A stretch of 64,000 nucleotides of DNA from Phoronis australis (Eukaryota > Phoronida > Phoronidae), in assembly GCA_002633005.1 (NCBI GenBank), contig NMRA01000357.1:330379-394378 (forward strand), read 5' to 3'. Shown here piece after piece: positions 1 through 12,200 of this stretch (position 1 is the stretch's first letter; each line of letters starts with the position of its first letter). The translations under genes were made by a program, and so were the position numbers. The notes under the pieces are model-generated. The model saw only the letters and a list, made by a program, of their open reading frames with translations. It ran no database searches and had not been told where the DNA came from.

Positions 1-1930
1 ACGTAGCATAATGGCGACGACAGCAAGGGTGTGGCGATGAAGTGGTATCACAGATGAGGCCACGAGACAGAAATTGGTGAAGTTGAACTAATCTGAGTCA
101 CCCCTTTCCTTATAATATTTACCAACCTATGGTCGAGGTTCACTGTATAATCACTGCTAAAGGGTGCAGATTGGTGTAAATCGGGAGTCGTCTCGAAGAG
201 AAACTTGATTTCGAATGCGAAAATCGATGGTGTCCACGGGAAATTGAGCGGTTCTTTGGTCGCGCTCTCATTTGTTTGCTTTCATTACCAAAAGTCTTAC
301 GTCTGTGTAAAAAAATCGTGTGGATTAAAAAAGAGGGGTGAAAACATAGTTAATTGTAATACATTTACAGAGACATGCACAAAACTGTTACAGAATTTGA
401 CTCAGGATGCACTGTGCAGTTCCATTTGGTTTTAGCTAGGCGCAAGGACATCATTCGACTTGTCTCCCCTCTGCAGAAAGTAAAACATGTTGTCTTCAGG
501 CCTACACCTCCAAAGCGCTGCGCATCTTCACAGATGATCTGTTGGAATGTCAGACCACTATCGCCTTCATTTGGAGGTTGAAATGTGGCAAAGACGCCTT
601 CGGGCTGACCAGGTCCCTGACAATGTTCGACATGAGCCATCGCAACATACCAAAAACAAAATTAGTACGTATATATTCCGCAGATGTGTCCAACAGCGCC
701 GACATCCAATCAGATTTTTGCAAGTTTGGATTGTTTGAGGACTACCTCAACTCTCAGCAGATTCCTCTGGCAATGTAACACTGTTACATGGAATCACCAC
801 ATTGAACAAAAACTTGTATTCGTTGGAAAGTACGTAATAGATTTCATAATTACGAAGATTCCGGCACTATTGTGCTATGTACTGCTCTCTTTAGGTTTTG
901 TTTTCACAATATCCCCAGCGTAAGGGAATGTTGAAAACAGGACTTACATGTATGATTATGCCAAAACTCTCAAACGTTGCGTGCGTAAAAAGATGATGGA
1001 GTGACGATCAGATAAACTTAGACATAGTTTTTTATTTCGTTACGAAAATGTTTATCAATTTGATTTAATTCAGTCCTTCATGTCTCTATAATTTCATCGC
1101 CACGTGACCCAAATAAGAGAGGAGTGGTGTAAAGGAAATAATTCTGTAATATTTCCAACTACACGCTTTTACTGGGATGAATAACATTTTCGAAGATGCT
1201 TAACTGAATACGCTAATCACTTGGTGAGGTTGTAGACAGCGCAAAACGGAAATTGAGCTTTCCGATACTCCTGGAAATCTGCTCAAAAGCAGAAAATTGC
1301 GAATAAAATATTGATAGCGCATCATAATCTTATTACGAATTTGCAGTAACCAGCAGTTACGCTAATATTCTCTGGAAACATAGCTCAAGTCAGTTTTAAC
1401 GGTTTTCCCCATGCCAAATGATGTCGTATGGATTCTGTGAGCTATTGTTTAACTTGTCAGATACCTACTGTACGACGGGCGCCGCATGGTTATCGCATGG
1501 CATGTGGAACGCTACCATTGTTTTCCTTTGTTGTATCTTTGCTGGATATAACAATATAGGTCGCACATGTATCGTACCTTGGGCGCCCGTCAGCAGCATA
1601 CCGGTAAATGCTCACCATTGAGTTTACCAATGAAAGAAAAAGAACAATGGATACTCCTAACAATTGACCAATCGCAAGCTCCAACCTCTTGCATAAAGTG
1701 GACTAATAAACAATACGTTTTACTAGGCGACGTGTTATTTGTCGGATAAAATGGCGGCTTGGAAACGAAGGTGTGTCAATAATCTTGCGTTCTAAATTTG
1801 TCAGTTCAGCCGTCACTCAAAATCCTGGCGATAGGTCAATTGCTATACGACAAGCTTGTGCCCTTGGGTTTTCCAGATTAATTTACTTGGAGCGTCATAA
1901 TATCGATTTTTTATTGTGTTAAGTAAGTTA
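1..1930. other. Intergenic, no supported gene
   Basis: Short ORFs on both strands lack recognisable domains and convincing splice context. A 10-bp inverted GC-rich motif (1474-1483 and 1582-1591) may be a small MITE, but that is weak. A signal-peptide exon for the Ig/EGF gene starting at 6084 could lie here or farther upstream; I could not identify it. Confidence 0.5.
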
Positions 1931-2442
1931 TCACGGACAGAGGAACAACTGTCCCACTTGCTCTAGTGTCCCGCGACACCCTCCCATTATATAGTGACCT
2001 GAGCACACCAATACTTTAGACAAGTCCACAATAAACTTATCAAAGTTTGGGTCACCGATCTGTTCATTCAACGACGAACTGTACTCTTCACTGGGCCTAA
2101 TTTCACTCCCACTACTTAACATCGCAGCAGGGCTGCTTGCAGGCCTTTGGCCATAATGACTACATCCCGATACGCAGCAATAGTGTGTTATGTTGACTGA
2201 CTCGTAAATAAAAGCAAACGACTACCGATGTAGATCAATGCCTGACTCGACAGCTCTCATAATCAGACTATATGAAAAGAATTTGGCGCGAAATTCTTGC
2301 CTCCCAAAACTTAATTAAATTAATTATTCGTTCACTTCTCGGGAAGTGAACGAATAATTAATTAAATTTTGAAAATCTGTCTGGGATAACCAACGAACCT
2401 TATTTTTGCTAAAGATGACATGATAAAAGGTTGCCTTTGGCT
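1931..2442 (-). mobile_element. Truncated Kolobok-like THAP element (copy A)
   Basis: The segment matches the right half of the element at 56565-58257. It carries minus-strand remnants of the acidic Ser-rich linker (about 1931-2122) and of the THAP start near 2160-2195, where the initiator appears to be ATA. The right terminal repeat ends at 2442 and is followed by TTAA (2443-2446), the target typical of Kolobok and piggyBac elements. The left end and the P2X7-like half are missing, so the copy is truncated at about 1931. Inside the terminal repeat is a perfect hairpin (2318-2363) that other copies do not have. Confidence 0.7.
2318..2363. repeat. Perfect 21-bp hairpin with TCGG loop
   Basis: Arms 2318-2338 and 2343-2363 are exact reverse complements around the loop TCGG. 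The hairpin lies inside the right terminal repeat of copy A. At this position sister copies have one unpaired copy of a similar sequence, so it looks like a local inverted duplication. Confidence 0.85.
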
Positions 2443-2446
2443 TTAA

Positions 2447-4797
2447 CATGCGCTCGCTGTAGCGGATGGAGATGATACATGCCGTCAACCGCAAAAGCGA
2501 ACTTAATCAAATTTTTTGTTCCACGAGTGCAGTGCAAGAATTCCCGGATTGACGATACACGAATAGTGAGCTACTCCAACCACAAATGGCACTAATGTGT
2601 CAATACGGTGGTCGAGACTCCTGTTACTACCCAATCATCGACACTACTTTCAAATATAGAATTCGAAAAAATTAATGGTTATTTGTGATCAGTGCAGACA
2701 AGAAATTTAATCTTTGATACATGCACAAGTATGGCCTTTTAAGATCCGGTTAGGAAAGACAAAGGTCCTATTTGGCGGAAAATCGATTCTCGAGCCTTTT
2801 AACATTATAACGTACAGAATTGAGTCTGCTCACGTCAATTGTGGGCTTTTAGTGACGTCAATCAATTGTCACCTACTTGAAAGCATCACCGCAAGACGGC
2901 TTGCATTGATTGGAACTGTCTTCACTATTACAGATGAATACCCAAAGTCTGTGCCTTGGTGAGTGCATCACTGATCCATTTGTTTAACCATATGTTTGTG
3001 CCTCCAGATTTTTTTCAACCATTGATTGGGAATTCACCATTTGACAATACAACATATCGTGGTTCAAAAACATGAAACACACAATCACACAACAATTTAC
3101 AAAAAGGATTCCCAATTTTCCATATTTCCAAACTTTGACTTATTTGAGTTTTTACAGGCTATATACTTTCTAAAGTTGAAATATTCCCTCACGAAACTGA
3201 AAAAGCAACACACACGTTTCGGTCTTTCTAATTAGAATTAAATTGTTTTCCCAGAAGTTATGACATGTTAGATAGAAATTTTAGTTTATTGCCTTTACCA
3301 AAGGTTACTGTTTGGTACAGGAGAGAGTGTCAACAACGCAACCACCATACTTAACACTAACACTGGCAATATATTAAGTTACCAAATTCAATTTAGCGGC
3401 TTTACAGAAGTTAAAATTATTGATACCTCCTTTGTTATAGCCAAGAACAATACGGGACCGTTTACATTTTTGTGTGAATGTGGGCAGGGAAATACCAAGT
3501 ATGGCGGCTAGAAAGTAGAGCCAATCCATGATTGAGCCATGTGTCTCGGTTCGGGTAAAGTCTTCCGCGGGGAGGGTTAATTTGCAAAACGGTAAATTTG
3601 ATGGGTTTCGTTCACGTGGCATCTTGTGATCAAAGGGAAAAATATACGTCATGGAAATTTATCGAAGCTAAAACGACAGACCACTGGATAACTGTTTAGT
3701 TACATATTTCTCGATGTGGATACAGTTTCCAAGGAGGGTTTATTAATGTTATTGAATAGCCAACTTTGTATTTCACAAATTAAAAACTTTTATCAATTTC
3801 TTACCTAATAAAACACTGCTATTTATTCAGCATCGCTACTTAATTGTAGAGAATCTTGTTGCTATACCAACGCGGGTACGCTTAGCATAAATTTATACAT
3901 GACTCCATATAATAAGCCAAAACATGTATCGCTTCGACGCAAAGGCGTTCGCGGGGGTAAATAGGTTATCCCACATACATAAAAGTAGTACATCGATAAT
4001 CTGTCTCGAATTCATTTCATTTTTGAATGTCCGAGCTTAGCCTTCGGAGTCGTTGGTGTCAAAGATTAATTGAATTCTCTATAGGATCTGGCAGCAGTAT
4101 TCCTATGTAGGCGGGACATCCTATACATGTACATCTGCAACATTTAAGTTGTTAAAACCCCCTTTGAAAGTGCTCCAGTCACATTGTTTGAAAGTATAGC
4201 GTGGTCTGCTTTTAGTTTTAGTGGTGGCCTTCTGTGGACTTCATCGTTACTTCGCGTCAGGAGGTTCGTGAGTTTGAACAACAGTGCATTTAATTGGAGT
4301 GACTCTCGTTGATATCAACCATTACATATATTTTGTGGATGACAAATATTGAAATGGTGCTCGCTTCTGTATAACATTGAGCGAGGTCTAATCTTTGTAC
4401 TCAAACCCCAACGAGGAAGTATTGTTTAAAGTTATCCACTCTGATTTATTTAAAGTATAAAAAATTACCAATTTCATATCAAAAACATACAAAACAGCAT
4501 CACCAGACGATCAAGTGTCAGATTTGAAACCCGCAGACACCATATTCATTAACTGATCTCGCGTTACGCCTTTTATTGGTCAAAACATACTACGCAGGGT
4601 AAGGACAACCAATCACATCATTATTGATCCTGCGTTGTGTTTGGAGCGAAAAATAAGAGCGATATTGCTGCTCGTTTTACTGTGGTGTATGGTGTGAGAA
4701 AGAATTACGGAGTGTTCCGTTTGTGGTGGTAGTGTCACATCAGCATTTGAGCACTCTGTGACTTTTTCATTTTCCCGCGGGACATCAGAGAAAAGCA
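2447..4797. other. Intergenic, no supported gene
   Basis: The region is AT-rich with no recognisable coding exon. A 92-codon minus-strand ORF at 3374-3652 has no domain or splice support that I can see. Confidence 0.45.
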
Positions 4798-4802
4798 AAT
4801 AT

Positions 4803-5029
4803 CATGCGCGCACCCAGGGGTGGGGGGCTCGGGGGCCTCGAACGAGCCCTCCCCATTTGGCGAAGTGAGAAAAAAGTCAGAGAAAATGAGACAACAGTCC
4901 ACTTAACGAGCACAAACGCGCAATTCACACTGGTGCTCCCTTTTTTTTACTCCGCCGGCTATTTTGTTACCAAAAGGTCCACATCTTTAGGAATTCGAGA
5001 CCCCATATTGAAGTCTGGGTGCGCGCATG
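4803..5029. mobile_element. 227-bp MITE with CATGCGCGCACCCAG termini
   Basis: Terminal inverted repeats of 15 bp are perfect: CATGCGCGCACCCAG at 4803 and its reverse complement ending at 5029. The direct repeat AATAT flanks both sides (4798-4802 and 5030-5034), so this is a clean insertion with a 5-bp target duplication. It has no coding capacity; the 135-codon ORF starting at 4804 merely runs through it. A shorter relative lies at 19377-19539. I cannot assign the superfamily. Confidence 0.8.
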
Positions 5030-5034
5030 AATAT

Positions 5035-6083
5035 GACAAAAGTTTTTACAAGTTGTGTGTAGGTGGAAATCATGCACCGGCAGTGGGTATGGTCATACGC
5101 CGGGCTCATGTCCGTGGAGCTAAGAAACATTCATTTGTGGTCGTTTTTCTTGTTTGGGATATTGAATTGGCGGTTGTCACCTGCAATGCTATAAAAGCAT
5201 GTACATGTTAATGATGCTGAAAATGTAATCACTTGTTGATACAAGATAAATGGTGGTTTTAAACACTTTAAATGAAAGGTTTTCTTTGCTCGAATGAATT
5301 TCCCGTATATTCCAGCGACAAACTCAAGTATAAACGAGAGAATTTATGTAAAACTCGAAATTATGACATCATACACACATTAGTGCTGGAGTTATCAAGC
5401 ACACAGTGGAAGTAGTTCAATTTCGAATACAAAGATTAGAGCCATGAGTTTGCCACACATTCCACTAGTGTTGACATTCCATACAGATGTGCTTTAGTGA
5501 GAAATGACAGACCAAAACGTCGTCCCAAAGCAAGTAGCCCAGAGTTTGCTGTAAATGGACCCATGTATTTTAGAAATGGCGTAGATTCAATATTAGTTCG
5601 AGTATATAACCTAATAATCAACTTTTTTGAAGGGCGACAAAATGTGTCGGCGTTCACAGCAGTATTTTTACACGAAATATCGATGTCTCAAAACCAGTAG
5701 ATGGCGTTGTGGTAATACCTAGGCAGTTCGTTAGAGGTTATGGCTGCACATTGATTTAATCATCTATTCATGTGTGCGTGTGAGAGAGCCCATGCGCCGA
5801 TGAAACACTTTCTTTTTAACAAAACGGAGTTGCACGATGGGTTGTTGAAAAAACAGAACTCATTGGTACTGGACACATTCCACAGCCTGCTTTGCATTAA
5901 ATATAGTACACGTAAATCCTAATAATTTTCGGAGCCACCGGTGATGTACATGTATATACAGTTCGATTCCAGTGTTTTATTTTGCAACTCGGTTTTGATC
6001 CCCAGTTGTTTTACACTTTTCCATTTCTCAGATTGTTATTTTTAATTGATCTAGTCGATCGTTGTGTTTTTGCTTCTTTGCAG
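5035..6083. other. Upstream flank or intron of the Ig/EGF gene
   Basis: No recognisable coding exon was seen. The stretch ends with the acceptor of the ShKT exon (TTCTTTGCAG at 6074-6083). Whether it is intron or promoter depends on where the missing signal-peptide exon lies. Confidence 0.4.
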
Positions 6084-6230
6084 ATGAATGCACGGACCTT
6101 GCTGGACCCTTCTGCAAGGCCTTACTAAAACGCTGGTCATACAAGCAATTCTGCACCAACCAATCAGCCTATCAGCACACTGCGAGTTCAAATTGTCAAC
6201 GGTCGTGCAATTTTTGTCACGCTGACCGAA
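6084..6230 (+). CDS. Exon: ShKT domain
   Basis: The phase 1-1 exon encodes 49 residues beginning DECTDLAGPFC. Six cysteines follow the ShKT spacing, ending C-x3-C-x2-C (SCNFC). ShKT modules occur in potassium-channel toxins but also in many proteases and surface proteins. Here it is one module of a larger protein, so toxicity should not be assumed. The acceptor is TTTGCAG and the donor GTAAGC. Confidence 0.8.
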
Positions 6231-9200
6231 GTAAGCATACATGCAATAGTCGTAGAGAAGTAGGCCTACGTGTAAACAAAGTGGGGGTTTCGTACAGCGC
6301 GGTCAACATCCGGTATTTACCGCAGACCGACATTCTTTCGGAACGCCTCCTGTGTTTTCGTGACCTCATCTTTGTCCTTGGAGATGAACTATATCTGATC
6401 ATTTAGGGGCTTCAATGGTACTCCCAATCAGAGATTTTATTTTTCAGGTAAAAGGTTGTAGCTAAAAGTTTTAAGATGGCCGTCTTAAGGTTACTGTTAA
6501 CCTTGTTTACCATTTTTTACTATTGTGCAAAAATCCTAAATTCTGCCATCTCTAACACCCACAAAGTACATATTTTCTTAAAATAAAATAAATTTGCTAA
6601 CAGAAAGCTTGGCCTACATTGAGTGTGCACGCGTGTATACGTGCTTTCCTATTTATTTATGTCCATGTAAGGCTCTTATTCTGCTTTGCAGTTGGAAATT
6701 GTAGTCTAACGCTAAAATCTGTCGTACATTTCCAAGAATTGCACCACTAAAAGAGGTTCCCTGAAAGAGCTCCTATTCAAACAAGAAATTTGCATGAACT
6801 TAGAAAGTGTTTTGGGACATCTAGAACAATATGCTGGTGACGTCAGACTGTAAATTCAATCCTTTCGTTTTTACCAGATAATTTGAACTTTTAAATTGAA
6901 TTCTAACTTGCTCGTTTGCTACGAAGAAAACATTGTGTTGATTGAAATGTCATTGCACATGTCGTGGAGTGGCTAAACTTACCTTCGCCGGATTATTCTT
7001 ACATGTATACATTGTATGTACAGATGTTACCGTGTATTTTAAATGAGAACACGTGATTTTGGTTAGATTTTTCTAGATGCCAGTCAGCTACCGAACTAGA
7101 CGTACATGCAGATGTCATCAGCATTGCTATGTTACAGACGTCAGAGTCGATGTCAGCAACAGAATTGAAGCTTCTGCAGGACGATCAGTCACACTGGAAT
7201 GCACGTACTATTCAGTTCACTTCCTCGCTGTGTACGATCAGAGAAAATGGATGATGAAAACGCCAGATGGGGAAACGAGATTAGTATACGAATCACAAAG
7301 CGCACTAATACCTGGCAGCCAAGATAGGTTTGCGGAAAGATATCAGGGTCGTGCTGAAATTGTGATGCCACCCATCAGCAACCCTGATGATCAAAAACGC
7401 GGGTTTTATCTGAAGCTAAAACAGCTAACCGAAGACGACGAGGGTCTTTATACCTGCCAACTGTTCCCTGACAAGCGTGAGGTGGCGGAGAATTCCACGT
7501 GGCTGGAAATAGTGGACGGACGTGAGTATGGGAACATCCGTAAGGGATGACGTAAGATTTATAAAAACGGAAACTGTTCTGTTGGGTCACGACTACAATT
7601 TCACTCACCTCACGAGGTGCGCAAGCCTATGGTCTCCATCATATTAACTAGCGAAGATTACGATTCATACAGGTCCATGTGTATCGCTAATTATGACTTT
7701 TTCAGCCGGACGTACATGTACCTAGTTAAAACATTGCGTTGCGGGGATCACAAGTTTTTCCACCAACAGCAGAAGGTTGACTGGCGGTCTCAGGTCTGTC
7801 TGCCTTCCCTGTGAAATTGTAGCTCAACCTTTGTTGGGTCGTGAGTGAAACACCCTCTGCCAGCTTACATGTACATTAACACTCTTTTCCGCCTGTTGTA
7901 AGGTAATTTGTTATTTTACAGCTTGTGATCAAGTGCAAGACCAAACAGGAACATTAGCTGAAGAAGACTGTCCTGGCCGCGGTATGTTGGTGTACTAATA
8001 ATTTTCAACTGCTAAGATAAAGTGTACCTGCAGAGTTTATTCCCTTAGGCCCTCGAGGATGGAATACTGTACAAATCTATTGCCATTGATTCCTAAAAAT
8101 AAAAATTATTAAATGCTTTTCTAAAAGCAAAAATTTTACTCTGATCTTTTGTTGATGGAAAGGTGTTCCCACAGCATAAGCCCATTCGTTTACGCACAGA
8201 AATCTATGGAATATCTTTCCACTACACTGATGTATCTTCAGAATAAAGAAACTGCGGAGTAAATAATGCCAACAAATTGATTGGTTGCTCTATTAATTGT
8301 TATATTTCTTGTAACGGAGATGACGAACACTGTAGACTCGCACTGGGGAAAAACTGAATTTTATACAGACACGTTACCTTGGACATAGACACGCGCATTG
8401 TTACCTACAAAAGCACGCGATGTTGTCCTTGAGAAATGTTTTTACCCGACGTTTTTCAAGGTGTTCCTTCGGAATTGGAACCCCGGTGTAAACCAGATAT
8501 CCCAGAGTCGAAAACAGACTTCTGCGACTTCAAAATAGCTAACCAACCTGAAAACCATGACCCTAACAATTAAAAGAGGAACCCTTGGGAAAGAACAGCA
8601 CATTCTGAGATCAAAACACCACTCCAACACTTACTGTCAAAATATAATCTCAAGAAAGTATTACTTTAGTACCTTCAATCTGCTTTACGTTCATACGGCA
8701 TGTACATGTATCATTTCAGATTTATATAAAAAATATAAATCACCCTATTTTTTAATATTTGTTTTGATTTTTTGTTTTAATATATGAGAATTTTAGACAA
8801 CTTATGACCGATTGGTGTTATATCGTTATTCTGGTGTTACATTTGTGGTGCGATCTTCTGCGCGTCGTGGAGTATAGCGTCACCTATTGGAATTTTTCTC
8901 TTATTTCCCCTATCATCTGTTCTTCTACCAAGAGGTTAGTACATGCCACAACGAATTATCGGAACCGGTTTCATCACCTTTCAGAAATTCAGATTCTAAA
9001 TTCCATTTTAATGGTCGATTTGGAATTAAGGTACACTCTTTAGAGGGATTGAACTGTGGAATTGGTGAGGGTGCATACGTTTCGAGCGAACAATTTTCGC
9101 GGTGCATTTCAAAATCCGGAAATGATTGTGCAGAAAATATTTTTCCCTCTACAAGTAAATCGACGAACCCTAAAAAGCTTACAATTGTGAAGATATTTAA

Positions 9201-12200
9201 AGGAACGATGACACTAGAAAGTAGTAAAAATATTGTTGTTTTTAATTTTTAATATATATTTTGAGAAACTATTAAATAATCTGAAATTAAGTAAATTTAC
9301 TCTCCGAGATGACAACGTGTTCAGAGTATAGATAATGTTGAAATTCACCCACACACAAGTTGCACGACAAATTTACGTTTTATTATTGACAAATTAACAA
9401 GCACATGCAGAAAACAACTGGAAAGTATGTGATGATGCTTTAACTCAATTTTTGAGGCTACTTACAAAAGTCGCGGAATATTTGGAAAAATTTTCCGAGT
9501 TTCCTTCCAATCCCAGGAGTTTTTGTTTTAAAGGTCGGGGTTGTGTTTTTCGGGCTTGTTAGGTGTTCTGAAGTTGTGGAGGCCTGTTTTCGACTCCGGG
9601 ATATCTGGTTTACACACTATTGTGTGGGTTACTTATTTTCGTTGCTGAAATGATACAATTTTGGAGACGGCTAATATGAGCAATTGCTGTTTGGTGCGAC
9701 AGCGGCAAAATTAGGGGCCGTTGAGTACACATAAAATGGCATTTAAGTTTTGTTAGGATACCTATCCAGGTACAAAACATGAGGTTTCTTGAATTTTGAC
9801 AAATAGACTGATTTTTGAACATCTGTTTTTATTTGTATAACCTGTCTCAGCTTGTCTCAGTGCTTACCAAGAAAGAGCCGAATTTTTATTGTGATATTTT
9901 CTTATTTGGAAATCATAAATGAAACAAGTATATTATCGATTTAACCAAGCCAGTAGTGTGCCAAGTTATAAATTTTCATTGGAAATAAAACGTTGATTAT
10001 CGTGACAAACCCTCTACTAATTTGATGTCGCTGTAAAATCAGTGGAAGTGCAAAGTTTTCAACCTATCCACACGTGTCGAGAAAGTACCGTCGAGGAGTC
10101 AGCTAACCTGGAACTGCCAAAAACACGTCGTGGAAATTGGGAATTGGACAATTTACGAGAACGAAAAGCAGTTATGAAAAGCAAAAGCGTTCGCTTGGCA
10201 TTGCTTCCCATTCCCTGTATTTCTTCTTCAGTTTATCAGTCATGTTAGTTCATGCTTTAAGGAAATCAAACATGTCCGTCTAAAACCTTGTTTAGCTTAA
10301 GTATCAGCAAAAGTAGAAGCAGTTCCCAAATTTTACAAAATCCAGTGATTTTAATTCAGTGCTTAATCAGACTTCACCACGTGCAAATAATACATGCAAC
10401 TGTGGCAGAAACTGTGGTTTTCAGGATGATACTCATCCATGCAAGCTATTGCAATAGGACAAACGTCTATCACCTACATGTAACTCATATGTTTGAATCA
10501 TAGTTTTACGGCCCAGTCTATCGCATTTTTCACGTCAAATACAATGAATACAATGAACAACCATTTTTCCCAACATTTTGCAAAAAGATCGTTCGGGAGT
10601 AGGAGATTGGGAAACACGACGAAGCATGGATCAGTTTTGAGCGAAGAATTGGTTTCACTTTAGAAAATTTCCTAGAGTATTGAAATATATTTTATACCTT
10701 TTTGAGGTTTCCTTTTTGGTATCGGCCCAATACAGGTTAAAATTTATGTTATAATCGCTATGGTTAGTGCCACTAGAGAGGCCCCCACGAAACCTTAATC
10801 CGATATTAGTTTTAGCCATCCAAAACGAACCTCCTCAAATACTAAAATATACAACTGACGACAATCGTGATTTTTGTTTACTAAAATAAGTTAATTCTTC
10901 ACAAATCAACTGAATTCTGCTTATGCTTTTGAGAAATAGCGCGTTTAGTTAGATAATTTGAAATTGAATGCAGCTTTCACCCGCACAAACACTTATGGTG
11001 GCACCCACATTGAACTACATGTACTTCTGCACCTTCTCAGATGCTGAGCTTGTGATTGACTACGGAAGTAGAATGCAACGCCACCTCTAGTTAAACAATG
11101 ATATATTAGTAGAGCAAGGAAACCTTTTTTACAGAAATACATAACATATGGGGACATTTCTATTCTAGTTGAAAAAATGTCGTTTCACTGCCACATAATT
11201 TTGACTAAATTGCCATGCATTTCTGGCAAGGTCATCAAAACTTAACGGTGTCTAACAGAATTATATCAAAGTCTGTCTGGTCTGTTTTACGAACTGCTGT
11301 AGTATACGAAGTCTTAGAAAAATTTGTGTGCGTTGATAGAGTTTTGCGCTACTGTCATAATTGAACCTGGACTAAAAATCAAAAAGTTACCGAAGTTCTT
11401 AATTTAACATCTGACGACGCCTATAATTATAGAGGTGAAAGTGTACGTGCCCAGCATAACGCCCTCTAGAGTCGGCGGTAAAACTATTCTGCGTTGCCAC
11501 TATGAATTTGGTAAGAACGATGCGATGGATAGGATACAGTGGACGTTTCAATACGACTCAGATCCTGCGGAAAAGCATCTAGTCTTCGAGGAACCTGTCT
11601 ACTTTCAAAACGGAAAGTTTTGGCCAACAGGAGGTCCACTTCAAGGAGTACCGCGAGACGCAACGTATATTCGATATTTCCATCACAATTTCAACGCTAC
11701 CATTGGTTTCATCTTCAGAAGTTATCGGGAGCCGGGAACCTACACGTGTATAGTAACAGGGCTATCTGGAAGAGTTGGAAGCAACTCGACATATGTCGAC
11801 ATGCAGCCTCAGTGTAAGTACGGTTAAAGCATGTGTCTGGTTGGCAAAGTACCAAAGAAACTCCGGGCAGTTCGTGGCACAGATATAGAGATATCTATGT
11901 TTGGTGACATAAATACAAATTCCATCCAAGGTTCACAGCCAAATTTATTCTTAGTTCACAAAAAATTGCATTTAAAATATGGTCTTTGCGAGTGAGATAT
12001 TTCAAATACAGTGAAATAGTTGTGGCCTTCCTGTGGTTAACACCGCTTCTTGAAAGCTGGCTACGAACACGCCGAGTTTGTTTGCGCCTAACCTGTCGAC
12101 CATAGTGAAACATAATACAGTACAAAGTAGTATGCCTATTTGTTGCCAAACCGGCCCAGTCTATTGAGTGAATCGACTGGCTGTAGTGACTTTCCGTTCA

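Noticed and set aside
1474-1591. Small MITE with GACGGGCGCC ends
   Set aside because: Only 10 bp of inverted repeat, no target duplication and no second copy in the window.
3374-3652. 92-codon minus ORF
   Set aside because: No domain, signal peptide or splice evidence was seen. Random ORFs of this length are expected on six frames of 64 kb.
4804-5211. 135-codon plus-strand ORF
   Set aside because: More than half of it runs through the 227-bp MITE at 4803-5029, starting in its terminal repeat. No domain is seen.
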